A stretch of DNA of 52,378 bases from Clostridia bacterium (lineage in GTDB: Bacteria; Bacillota; Clostridia; Oscillospirales; Acutalibacteraceae). The stretch covers positions 1 through 52,378 of the forward strand of contig JAFSGH010000031.1 of the NCBI GenBank assembly GCA_017440965.1, written 5' to 3'. Of this stretch, positions 44,481 to 51,152 are shown in pieces. Made by a program: the position numbers and the translations under genes. The notes under the pieces are model-generated. The model did not search any database. It was not told the DNA's origin and saw nothing but the letters and a program-made list of their open reading frames with translations. The stretch's first letter is position 1. The number at the start of each line of letters is the position of its first letter.

Positions 44481-44530
44481 AATCTGTACCGTCCGTTCAT
44501 AATAATGTGTATATGATACCACAAGAAATA

Positions 44531-45319
44531 TTAATAATCAACGAGAATTTGATGAATTTTATTAAACGAATTATATATCTGATTTTCATCATTGTATGAG
44601 TGATCGTATAATTCAATGATATAATGACCTTCATATGAAATATCCTTTAATTTCTTAAAAAAATGACTGAAATCAAAGAATCCTTCCAAAGGAGGAATAC
44701 AGGAGGAGACATCATTATAATCGCTTATGTGAACGTGTTTTATTGAGCTTCCGAGAAGATCGATAAAAGTATCTGCTTCTTCATTGCTTCGTCTTGCCTG
44801 CTTGATATCAAGCACCACACCGAAATCCTCACCGATGGTATCCTTCATCATTTTCAAGTATGATGAGCTTTGGGAGCGGTGATTTACAACATTCTCGTGA
44901 CAGACGTTTATATTATATTCTTTGCCTAATGTAATAAGCTTATGAAACCTGTCACAGTATTCTGCATCTGATATCGAGCCGGGTATTTTTATTCCGTGAA
45001 TAACAAAGATCTTTGCTCCGATTTCATTCATCACTTCAAAAAAGCGCTTGTAAAGATCGAGAATATCGTAAAATCTTCTCTCATAAGAGCTGAAAAGATA
45101 AAAGCTTTCTGCAAAAGACATAAAAGGATGAAGAGACGGTATTGTAACACCGTAATGCTCTTTGATCTTAATAAGCTCTTTGATATAGCCACTTTCAATT
45201 TCTGAGGGAGAATTCAGAAACAGCTCAATGCATTTTATATCTCGTTTGCATATTCGTAAAAAAGATTCCTCTGTTGTCAAGGGGTAATAACAAGCAGATG
45301 AAATACCCGGTTTAACCAT
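44531..45319 (-). CDS. Sugar phosphate isomerase/epimerase-like TIM-barrel protein
   Basis: The 262-residue protein fits the xylose isomerase-like / AP endonuclease 2 fold. Likely metal ligands lie in [10 protein letters not shown] (Glu), VVLDIKQA (Asp), [11 protein letters not shown] (His) and [10 protein letters not shown] (Glu). GAGGAG is 10 nt before the ATG. It has its own unit beside nrdR. The substrate is unknown; sugar or inositol isomerisation is the common theme. Confidence 0.82.
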   Translation of the reverse strand: MVKPGISSACYYPLTTEESFLRICKRDIKCIELFLNSPSEIESGYIKELIKIKEHYGVTIPSLHPFMSFAESFYLFSSYERRFYDILDLYKRFFEVMNEIGAKIFVIHGIKIPGSISDAEYCDRFHKLITLGKEYNINVCHENVVNHRSQSSSYLKMMKDTIGEDFGVVLDIKQARRSNEEADTFIDLLGSSIKHVHISDYNDVSSCIPPLEGFFDFSHFFKKLKDISYEGHYIIELYDHSYNDENQIYNSFNKIHQILVDY

Positions 45320-45388
45320 TATCTGTCAACTCCTCAATTATTTACTTCTTGAAGAAGGAAATAAGATTTTATATAATAAATCTCGGTG

Positions 45389-45646
45389 ATGAAAATGAAA
45401 TACACAGAATTTGTTATTGAAAAAATAAGAAAGGCCGATTTTGAAATAAAGCTGTTACTGTCAATATTTTATGCTGCAATTAATATAATGTACTTTTCGG
45501 CACTTATGATAATTGCATTAAATGATAAGATTCTGCCGGATTATAATACAGCCTTTTACTGGATGAATGAATTGGTTATAGGTGCCAACAAACTGTTTGC
45601 AGCAGCAGTCATCCCGCTTTTAATATATCAGTCTGTAGCTACATAA
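45389..45646 (+). CDS. Small membrane protein of unknown function
   Basis: The frame encodes about 85 residues with two hydrophobic segments: LLLSIFYAAINIMYFSALMII and LFAAAVIPLLIYQSVAT. GGTG at 45385-45388 is a weak ribosome site, and either the ATG at 45389 or that at 45395 may be used. It ends just before a strong terminator. It is flanked by oppositely transcribed genes. I do not recognise the family and the call rests on the open frame, the terminator and the membrane pattern. Confidence 0.5.
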   Translation: MKMKYTEFVIEKIRKADFEIKLLLSIFYAAINIMYFSALMIIALNDKILPDYNTAFYWMNELVIGANKLFAAAVIPLLIYQSVAT

Positions 45647-45650
45647 AGAA

Positions 45651-45682
45651 AAAAAAGCACTTCCGAAGGGAAGTGCTTTTTT
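45651..45682. terminator. Bidirectional terminator next to tRNA-Lys
   Basis: AAAAAAGCACTTCC (45651-45664) and GGAAGTGCTTTTTT (45669-45682) form a perfect 14-bp stem with loop GAAG. On the - strand it begins right at the tRNA CCA end; on the + strand it ends the small membrane gene. Confidence 0.88.
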
Positions 45683-45757
45683 GGTGATCCAGCGGAGATT
45701 CGAACTCCGGACACCCTGCTTAAAAGGCAGGTGCTCTGCCGACTGAGCTACTGGATC
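45682..45757 (-). tRNA. tRNA-Lys (anticodon TTT)
   Basis: The 76-nt gene folds into a full cloverleaf: acceptor GATCCAG with CTGGATC, D arm GCTC/GAGC, anticodon stem CCTGC/GCAGG around CTTTTAA, T arm CGGAG/CTCCG with TTCGAAT. Discriminator A and CCA are encoded. The first two nucleotides are the last two bases of the secG stop codon TGA, so it must be processed from the secG transcript. Confidence 0.97.
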
Positions 45758-46016
45758 AACGGGAAACCATAAACGCAAGCAAGAAAGTGCAGAATAAAGA
45801 AATAATAAAGAAAAACACACCGGCAATCTTTGTAAATTTACTTAATTTTGCATCTGCTGAACGTGACTTATTTTTGCCGAAGAAAGTTTCAGCTCCGCCT
45901 GAAATTGCTCCGGAAAGTCCGGCCTTGCGGCTCTGCTGCATAAGCACAAGAACAATTATTAATATTGAAGTTAATACAAGCACTGCACCTATGAGAATTT
46001 CATACCATTGCATCAT
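45756..46016 (-). CDS. secG: Preprotein translocase subunit SecG
   Basis: SecG is the small two-helix partner of SecYE. The 86-residue protein has helix one (ILIGAVLVLTSILIIVLVLM), the conserved loop QQSRKAGLSGAISGGAETFFGKN, and helix two ending LLAFMVSR. AGGTGA at 46030-46025 is 8 nt before the ATG at 46016; a second ATG follows at once. Its stop codon overlaps the tRNA-Lys 5' end by two bases. Confidence 0.95.
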   Translation of the reverse strand: MMQWYEILIGAVLVLTSILIIVLVLMQQSRKAGLSGAISGGAETFFGKNKSRSADAKLSKFTKIAGVFFFIISLFCTFLLAFMVSR

Positions 46017-46105
46017 AATATAAATCACCTTTCAAGTATCTACGCTTTTCGTTTGGCGCTAAGATATATTATCATACTGATTTGAAAAAATCAAGTCTTT
46101 TTTTC

Positions 46106-46181
46106 AATTTGTGTAAATTTTTTAAGCATTTCTCACTTTTTATAGTTTTATATATAACTATAAAGAAAATTTGTGTAAATT
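46106..46181 (+). promoter_or_regulatory. Nested direct and inverted repeats upstream of the alcohol dehydrogenase
   Basis: AATTTGTGTAAATT occurs twice, at 46106-46119 and 46168-46181, 62 bp apart. Between them TTTATAGTT (46139-46147) and AACTATAAA (46156-46164) form a 9-bp inverted repeat. A possible promoter TTGAAA-17-TATTAT lies at 46183-46211. The layout suggests two identical activator or repressor sites around a third. Confidence 0.45.
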
Positions 46182-46235
46182 ATTGAAAAATTAATTTAAA
46201 TGATATATTATTATTAAAAAGAAAGGATGATTCAA

Positions 46236-47381
46236 ATGAACAAATTTATGCTTAATGAAACCTCATACCACGGTGCCGGAGCAATCTGCGCAATTGCCGA
46301 TGAAGTAAGCTCCCGCGGCTTTAACAAGGTGCTTGTTGTAACCGATCCCGATCTTATTAAATTTAATGTTACAACAAAGGTTACCGACATTCTTGAAAAA
46401 GCAGGCATTGCTTTTGAAGTATTTTCAGATGTAAAGGCTAACCCTACTATCGAGAATGTAAAAAATGGTGTTGATTGCTTTAAGGCAAGCGGTGCTGACT
46501 GTATCGTTGCCGTAGGTGGCGGCTCTGCAATGGATACAGCAAAAGCTGTTGCAATAATAATTGCAAATCCCGAATATGCAGATGTCAGATCTCTTGAGGG
46601 TGTTGCTCCCACAAAGAATAAGTGCGTTCCTATTATTGCTGTTCCTACAACTGCAGGTACTGCAGCAGAGGTTACTATCAACTATGTTATTACCGATGTT
46701 GAGAAGAAGAGAAAGTTTGTCTGCGTTGATGTTCATGATATTCCCGTTGTAGCTGTTGTTGATCCTGATATGATGTCCTCAATGCCCAAGGCTCTAACAG
46801 CGGCTACCGGTATGGATGCTCTCACTCATGCAATTGAAGGCTACATTACAAAAGGTGCCTGGGAATTATCTGATATGTTCCATATCAAGGCAATTGAAGT
46901 TATTGCAAGATCTCTTCGCGCTGCTGTAAATAATGAAGCAGAGGGCAGAGAGGGTATGGCTCTCGGTCAGTATATCGCCGGTATGGGCTTTTCAAATGTA
47001 GGTCTTGGTGTTGACCATTCAATGGCACATACTCTTTCAGCTTACTATGATATGCCTCACGGTAAGGCTTGTGCAGTTCTTCTTCCTGCTGTTATGGCTT
47101 ATAATGCAGATTACACAGGTGAAAAGTACAGAGATATCGCAAAGGCAATGGGTGTCAAGGGAACTGATGCTATGACTCAGGATGAATACAGAAAGGCTGC
47201 AGTTGATGCAGTACGTCAACTTTCTGAGGATGTCGGTATTGTTTCTTCTCTCAAGGGCGTTGTAAAGGAAGAGGATATTCAGGCTCTTGCTGAGTCTGCC
47301 TATGCTGATGCCTGCCGTCCCGGAAATCCCAGAGAGACAAGCGTTGAGGATATTATTGCTATCTACAGAAGTCTTATGTAA
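46236..47381 (+). CDS. Iron-containing alcohol dehydrogenase, FucO-like
   Basis: The 381-residue group III alcohol dehydrogenase resembles lactaldehyde reductase (FucO), which makes 1,2-propanediol from fucose- or rhamnose-derived lactaldehyde. The NAD site shows VAVGGGSAMDTAKA, and metal ligands are expected in GMDALTHAIEGY and GVDHSMAHTLSAYYDMPHG. AAAGGA overlaps the ATG at 46227, so the ATG at 46236, 8 nt on, is used. Butanol or other alcohol roles are alternatives. Confidence 0.88.
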   Translation: MNKFMLNETSYHGAGAICAIADEVSSRGFNKVLVVTDPDLIKFNVTTKVTDILEKAGIAFEVFSDVKANPTIENVKNGVDCFKASGADCIVAVGGGSAMDTAKAVAIIIANPEYADVRSLEGVAPTKNKCVPIIAVPTTAGTAAEVTINYVITDVEKKRKFVCVDVHDIPVVAVVDPDMMSSMPKALTAATGMDALTHAIEGYITKGAWELSDMFHIKAIEVIARSLRAAVNNEAEGREGMALGQYIAGMGFSNVGLGVDHSMAHTLSAYYDMPHGKACAVLLPAVMAYNADYTGEKYRDIAKAMGVKGTDAMTQDEYRKAAVDAVRQLSEDVGIVSSLKGVVKEEDIQALAESAYADACRPGNPRETSVEDIIAIYRSLM

Positions 47382-47413
47382 ACTTCTTTAATTATCATAT
47401 TCTTTCTATACAG

Positions 47414-47445
47414 ACAGCCTCCGTTGATTGCGGAGGCTGTTGTTT
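47414..47445 (+). terminator. Terminator of the alcohol dehydrogenase gene
   Basis: ACAGCCTCCG (47414-47423) and CGGAGGCTGT (47431-47440) form a 10-bp stem with a 7-nt loop, followed by TGTTTGC. The 47446-47553 stretch beyond holds nothing I recognise. Confidence 0.8.
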
Positions 47446-47553
47446 GCTTACAGAAATACTAACTGATGTAAATCGCTAAAACTTTAATTGATTGATGAGA
47501 GCTTTTCTCAGCAGTGTGAATAGTAAACACTTGTTTAAGAATTTACATCACGT

Positions 47554-47793
47554 TTATATGCTGTTTGCTGTTATTGTATCATATGCTTTTTCGACAATGA
47601 AATCTCTTATTATATCCTTCAGATGCTCTGTTGTTATGTCTGTATTCAATAGCCGTGAAGAGAGCTCCTCAACCTCACTTCTTATAGCGGTCAGGCCTTC
47701 AAATCTCAAAGTCTGGTTTTCTGTTGCGATAAGTAAGCCGTATAATACAGTTGTATCGATATGCTTTTCTGTTATTTCTGCTTTTGTAATCAT
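47554..47793 (-). CDS. 79-residue protein of unknown function, possibly autoregulated
   Basis: The frame encodes a small mostly helical, acidic protein (MITKAEITEKHIDTTVLYGL at the start; RSEVEELSSRLLNTDITTEH in the middle). It has an unusually strong ribosome site GGGAGGTGAT ahead of the ATG at 47793 and a good promoter (TTGATT-18-TATACT, 47845-47816). An operator-like palindrome covers the -10. I see no clear helix-turn-helix and do not recognise a family. The strong site and promoter support a real gene; the longer open frame to 47829 has no ribosome site. Confidence 0.65.
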   Translation of the reverse strand: MITKAEITEKHIDTTVLYGLLIATENQTLRFEGLTAIRSEVEELSSRLLNTDITTEHLKDIIRDFIVEKAYDTITANSI

Positions 47794-47806
47794 ATTATCA
47801 CCTCCC

Positions 47807-47829
47807 TTGTGTGATAGTATATCACACAA
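47807..47829. promoter_or_regulatory. Operator-like palindrome over the -10 of the 79-residue gene
   Basis: TTGTGTGAT (47807-47815) and ATCACACAA (47821-47829) form a 9-bp perfect inverted repeat with a 5-nt centre. It overlaps the TATACT at 47816-47821. The core GTGA-N7-TCAC recurs upstream. The TGTGA-N7-TCACA form resembles GlnR/TnrA boxes (TGTnA-N7-TnACA) more than the 6-nt-spaced Crp/Fnr type. Confidence 0.6.
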
Positions 47830-47854
47830 TATGAATAATAATCAATATTAAAAA

Positions 47855-47869
47855 GTGACAAAATATCAC
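47855..47869. promoter_or_regulatory. Second GTGA-N7-TCAC site
   Basis: GTGA at 47855-47858 and TCAC at 47866-47869 have the same 7-nt spacing as the first site, centred 44 bp away. Read on the minus strand it is TGTGATATTTTGTCACT, one mismatch from the TnrA/GlnR consensus TGTnAnATTTTnTnACA. Confidence 0.5.
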
Positions 47870-47888
47870 AAAATATTTTGTTGCTATT

Positions 47889-47903
47889 GTGAGATATATT
47901 CAG
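47889..47903. promoter_or_regulatory. Third, weaker GTGA-N7-TCAG site
   Basis: GTGA at 47889-47892 and TCAG at 47900-47903 repeat the spacing with one outer mismatch, centred 34 bp beyond the second site and 23 bp before the GH5 -35 box. Confidence 0.35.
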
Positions 47904-47925
47904 GGATGCGTGTTATTTTCTTTGC

Positions 47926-47954
47926 TTGATTTTTTGTTTAATTAATACTATAAT
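47926..47954 (+). promoter_or_regulatory. Sigma-A promoter of the GH5 gene
   Basis: TTGATT (47926-47931), a 17-bp spacer and a perfect TATAAT (47949-47954) precede the gene. AAGGAGTGAT at 47961-47970 is the ribosome site. The leader would be very short, about 15 nt. Confidence 0.8.
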
Positions 47955-47975
47955 ATACCTAAGGAGTGATATAAT

Positions 47976-49226
47976 ATGAAACGATCCGTAAAGAAATTAT
48001 TTTCATTATTTATGACAGCAGTGACTTTGATCACACTGTTTAATTTTTCTGTTTTTGCTTCAACTGAGCCTGTCGGTTTTACAGATGAGGATTTTCTGAC
48101 GACTGACGGTCAGGATATTGTTAACCGTAAGGGTGAAAAGATCCAATTGAAGGGTGTCAATTTAGGTGCCTGGCTTATCTGGGAGGATTGGCTTTGTCCT
48201 TATGAAGAGGCAACAGATCACGCCAATGTTTTTGATATCCTGACTGAACGCTTCGGTGTTGAAGGTGCATATGCACTTATGGATACCTATATGGATAACT
48301 GGATAACCGAATATGATCTTGATGAAATCAAGAATATGGGCTTTAACTGTGTCCGTGTTCCTTTCTGGTACAGAAACTTTTATTATGATGATAACGGAAC
48401 AAAGATACTTGATGAAAACGGAGAATGGGATTTTTCAAGACTTGACTGGGTTGTCAATGAATGTTCAAAAAGAGAGCTTTATGTAATTCTTGATATGCAC
48501 GGTGCTGTCGGCTATCAGAGTGATGCACCTCATAACGGCAAGGCCGATTCTTGCGGACTTTATGAAAAAAACGAACAGGGAGAGCGTTACAGACAGCTTA
48601 CTGATGAGCTCTGGACAGCTATCGCAACAAGATTCAAGGGTAATCCTGCCGTTGCAATGTATGATCTTCTTAATGAACCCATGTGTGATGTTGATTGCGG
48701 CGAAATAACAAGAAGGATCAATAATGAATTTATCTATACAAGACTTTATGATACTGTAAGAGCTGCCGACCCTGATCATATCATTACACTCGAGTGCATA
48801 TGGACTGCAATTGCTCTTCCTCAGGCATTTCTTAAGGGTTGGGAAAATGTAGTTTATCAGGTTCATTTCTATAACAATTCAAACTTTATTTTCAACCTTT
48901 TTGCACTTTTTACAAAGATCATTTACAGTGATGTTCCGATGTTTATGGGAGAGTTTTTTCCGCATCAGCAAACAACCTGGGAAAATTGCTTTACATTTAT
49001 GAATAAGATCAATTACAATTGGTGTTTGTGGACATATAAAGCAACGGGTCATATGATGTGGCAGTCGGATTGGTGTCTCAGAGGCAGTAAGGACGGCTTC
49101 CACCGTGCAAAGGTTGCAACTGATTCATATGAAGAAATTGCAAGAAAATGGGGCGAATGCATAAGAACCGAAATCGGCTTCCAGGACACAGGACATTATG
49201 AGAATAATGTCAAGGCACATATCTGA
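47976..49226 (+). CDS. Secreted GH5 glycoside hydrolase
   Basis: The 416-residue protein has a Sec signal peptide with likely cleavage after VFA (residue 28). The GH5 barrel shows LKGVNLGAWLIWEDWL, NCVRVPFWY, ILDMHGAVGYQ, acid/base E234 in YDLLNEPM and nucleophile E326 in PMFMGEFF. The sequence around GVNLGAWL and the DMHGA block resembles exo-1,3-glucanase-like GH5 members as well as cellulases, so the exact substrate is open. It lacks a dockerin or carbohydrate-binding module. The gene stands alone with its own promoter and terminator. Confidence 0.9.
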   Translation: MKRSVKKLFSLFMTAVTLITLFNFSVFASTEPVGFTDEDFLTTDGQDIVNRKGEKIQLKGVNLGAWLIWEDWLCPYEEATDHANVFDILTERFGVEGAYALMDTYMDNWITEYDLDEIKNMGFNCVRVPFWYRNFYYDDNGTKILDENGEWDFSRLDWVVNECSKRELYVILDMHGAVGYQSDAPHNGKADSCGLYEKNEQGERYRQLTDELWTAIATRFKGNPAVAMYDLLNEPMCDVDCGEITRRINNEFIYTRLYDTVRAADPDHIITLECIWTAIALPQAFLKGWENVVYQVHFYNNSNFIFNLFALFTKIIYSDVPMFMGEFFPHQQTTWENCFTFMNKINYNWCLWTYKATGHMMWQSDWCLRGSKDGFHRAKVATDSYEEIARKWGECIRTEIGFQDTGHYENNVKAHI

Positions 49227-49250
49227 CATAGGTCTTAAATATTTCTTGAA

Positions 49251-49278
49251 GAGGGAAGCGCTGCTTCTCTCTTTTTTA
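49251..49278 (+). terminator. Terminator of the GH5 gene
   Basis: GAGGGAAGC (49251-49259) pairs with GCTTCTCTC (49263-49271), with one G-T pair and loop GCT, followed by a TTTTTT run. Confidence 0.75.
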
Positions 49279-49289
49279 TTATATAGAAA

Positions 49290-49321
49290 ATCCCTATATA
49301 CATATTAATGCATATAGGGAT
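49290..49321 (-). terminator. Hairpin downstream of the DUF4317 gene
   Basis: ATCCCTATATACAT (49290-49303) pairs with ATGCATATAGGGAT (49308-49321) with one mismatch. On the minus strand it is followed by TTTTC. It lies 22 bp after the DUF4317 stop. Confidence 0.6.
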
Positions 49322-49342
49322 AAACATCTGTTGAGCTTTATG

Positions 49343-50470
49343 TCAGCTGAGATCAATATTGACGCCGTTGACCTCAATGCCGTCATTTGCTCTTATAAGT
49401 ATGTATTTTGAGCCGTTGATTATCTCCGTTGAAATAAGATCGCTTCTTTCGGGATCAACCTTTATGGTAACATATGGCGTTGCTACCTCAAATTTTTTAA
49501 TATCCATAACGGCAGTAGGAGCAAGCTTGGCGTGTTCGCCGAATTGTTCATCAAAGTGCTTTTCAAAGTCGTTGACCTTATTTTCTGATATTCCGCAGGA
49601 TTCAAAAACATTCTTGAAGGTGTTTTTTGTGATTTTTAAGGGCTCGTCATTGTTTTCAGCCTTGCTTTCCTCGACCAATTCAGCAATATGCTCGTGGACT
49701 GATTTAACAACTGACATATTGCATTCATCTGTAAGTGCTTCCTTAAGGCATTCATTGAAGCTTTCCTTTTGCTCTGCAGAGGGCTTAGGAGGATCAAGAT
49801 CAAATATATTTTTGATAAAATCAGGGTGATTGTCTGAAAGATCCTTTGCGTAAAACTGTGCTTTATAGATATTTGTAGCACGGTCATCGAAGGTGGGGAA
49901 CATAAATCCAAGCTCAGGATTTGCAATAAGTGAGAAGTTGTCTGTCATTCTGAAGGTGTTATCAAAGCTGCTGTAATAAAGTGAAGGCTTTGACTGTTTG
50001 ATAGGACACACACAGCAGACAAAATAGCTGAACACAGAGGTTGATTCCTCTTCCTTTTCGCCGTTTTCATTATAATTAAAAACATCGTAATTATCGGAAG
50101 CCGCAAGAATTGCATAATCACCGTCAAACTGCACAGAGTCGATTATTTTTGAATAAAGAATTGACAAGCATTCATCGTTTTTAAGACCGGTATCTCTGAG
50201 AGTCATAAGAAGTCTGTGTGCCTCGCTGCTCATCACTTCAGTTGCGGTGTATTCAATGTCATATAGATTTGTGCCTGCAGTTCCCGATAATGTCTTTTTG
50301 AGAAGAGATAAAAGCTTATCACAGTCGTCTGATACCGTATTAATAAGTGACTGATCTATGTATGCCTTTATATTCTTTTCTTTATCAACTATACAGCCTT
50401 TTATACTGAGAATGTTATTTTTTGAAGCACGGAAACGTCTTCTTATCTCTCTGATTTCTTTATCTGTCAT
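49343..50470 (-). CDS. DUF4317 family protein
   Basis: The 375-residue protein matches DUF4317 from its N-terminus MTDKEIREIRRRFRASKNNI and the repeated acidic, helical middle. It includes VFSYFVCCVCPIKQSKPSLYY and PELGFMFPTFDDRATNIYKA, which are conserved-looking blocks. No signal peptide or membrane helix is seen. AAGGAG 7 nt ahead fixes the ATG at 50470 over the upstream one at 50488. The function of the family is unknown to me. It has its own transcription unit. Confidence 0.82.
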   Translation of the reverse strand: MTDKEIREIRRRFRASKNNILSIKGCIVDKEKNIKAYIDQSLINTVSDDCDKLLSLLKKTLSGTAGTNLYDIEYTATEVMSSEAHRLLMTLRDTGLKNDECLSILYSKIIDSVQFDGDYAILAASDNYDVFNYNENGEKEEESTSVFSYFVCCVCPIKQSKPSLYYSSFDNTFRMTDNFSLIANPELGFMFPTFDDRATNIYKAQFYAKDLSDNHPDFIKNIFDLDPPKPSAEQKESFNECLKEALTDECNMSVVKSVHEHIAELVEESKAENNDEPLKITKNTFKNVFESCGISENKVNDFEKHFDEQFGEHAKLAPTAVMDIKKFEVATPYVTIKVDPERSDLISTEIINGSKYILIRANDGIEVNGVNIDLS

Positions 50471-50540
50471 TTGGATTCTCCTTTTCAATGATAACTAATT
50501 ATAATTTATTTTCGATTTTTTGGCAATAATTATTCTGAAC

Positions 50541-50571
50541 AAAAAAACAGCTGTCGCTCAGCTGTTTTTTT
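50541..50571 (-). terminator. Terminator downstream of the four-helix-bundle gene
   Basis: AAAAAAACAGCTG (50541-50553) and CAGCTGTTTTTTT (50559-50571) form a 13-bp perfect stem with loop TCGCT. It separates the DUF4317 gene from the gene upstream. Confidence 0.85.
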
Positions 50572-50600
50572 CTCTTTAGTTTTTAAGATGTTAAAATGAA

Positions 50601-51035
50601 TTAAAGATAATCGCGTATATCTACTGCTAATCTTTCCTCAAGATTAATAAGCTTTTTTGCAATATCCTTGCTGAATTCTTCTGCTGCCTTATACTCGTTC
50701 AGGTATTCATTCAAGGATTTTACTCCCATATTACATCCGTCTGTCAGCAGATCTGCAATAGTTTTGTCGCTGTCATTAATTCCTATCATCACATTTGTTT
50801 TAAGCCATGACATACTTTTTGCCATTAAAGCAGGATCTTTTCCGTCATCATTGAATTTTACGAGCTCTTTTTGTATCTCGGTTTCAAGCTCCTCATGTTT
50901 TGCTTTGCTTTCAATAAGAATATTCTTAAAATCCTCTGAGCTTACTCTGTCAATTACTTCGCTAATTGAGCTGATTCCCATTTTCGTTCCTGCGTCACAT
51001 TCGCGAAGAAGCTTTATTGTATCGCTTTCTATCAT
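50601..51035 (-). CDS. Four-helix-bundle protein, DUF2383/ferritin-like
   Basis: The 144-residue protein is predicted all-helical with long amphipathic stretches and no membrane segment. The pattern DTIKLLRECDAGTKMGISSI at the start, then KHEELETEIQKEL and GCNMGVKSLNEYLNEY, is reminiscent of DUF2383/PA2169 ferritin-like bundles. Internal similarity is visible: CDAGTKMGISSISE and CNMGVKSLNEYLNE occupy equivalent places, suggesting a helical-hairpin duplication. AAGGTGAT is ahead of the ATG. No iron-binding E..ExxH set is obvious, so ferroxidase activity is doubtful. Confidence 0.65.
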   Translation of the reverse strand: MIESDTIKLLRECDAGTKMGISSISEVIDRVSSEDFKNILIESKAKHEELETEIQKELVKFNDDGKDPALMAKSMSWLKTNVMIGINDSDKTIADLLTDGCNMGVKSLNEYLNEYKAAEEFSKDIAKKLINLEERLAVDIRDYL

Positions 51036-51112
51036 ATGATCACCTTATTTCTGTATTTAACTATATTGTGATCATATTATTATCATTTATACATAAATAT
51101 CATTATTTAAGA

Positions 51113-51140
51113 AAAAGAAAACCGCCGGTTTTTCCGGCGG
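51113..51140 (-). terminator. Terminator of the Ig-like repeat protein gene
   Basis: CCGCCGG (51122-51128) and CCGGCGG (51134-51140) flank TTTTT. On the minus strand the stem is followed by TTTTCTTTTTC. It lies 12 bp after the stop codon. Confidence 0.85.
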
Positions 51141-51152
51141 CCTTCATTAAAT

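Noticed and set aside
46168-46235. Rex operator ahead of the alcohol dehydrogenase
   Set aside because: TTGTG half-sites occur but no TTGTnAA-N4-TTnACAA symmetry is present, so I only report the repeats.
47492-47851. 119-codon open frame on the + strand
   Set aside because: It is antisense to the 79-residue gene. The minus strand has the strong ribosome site and promoter, so the plus frame is taken as a shadow.
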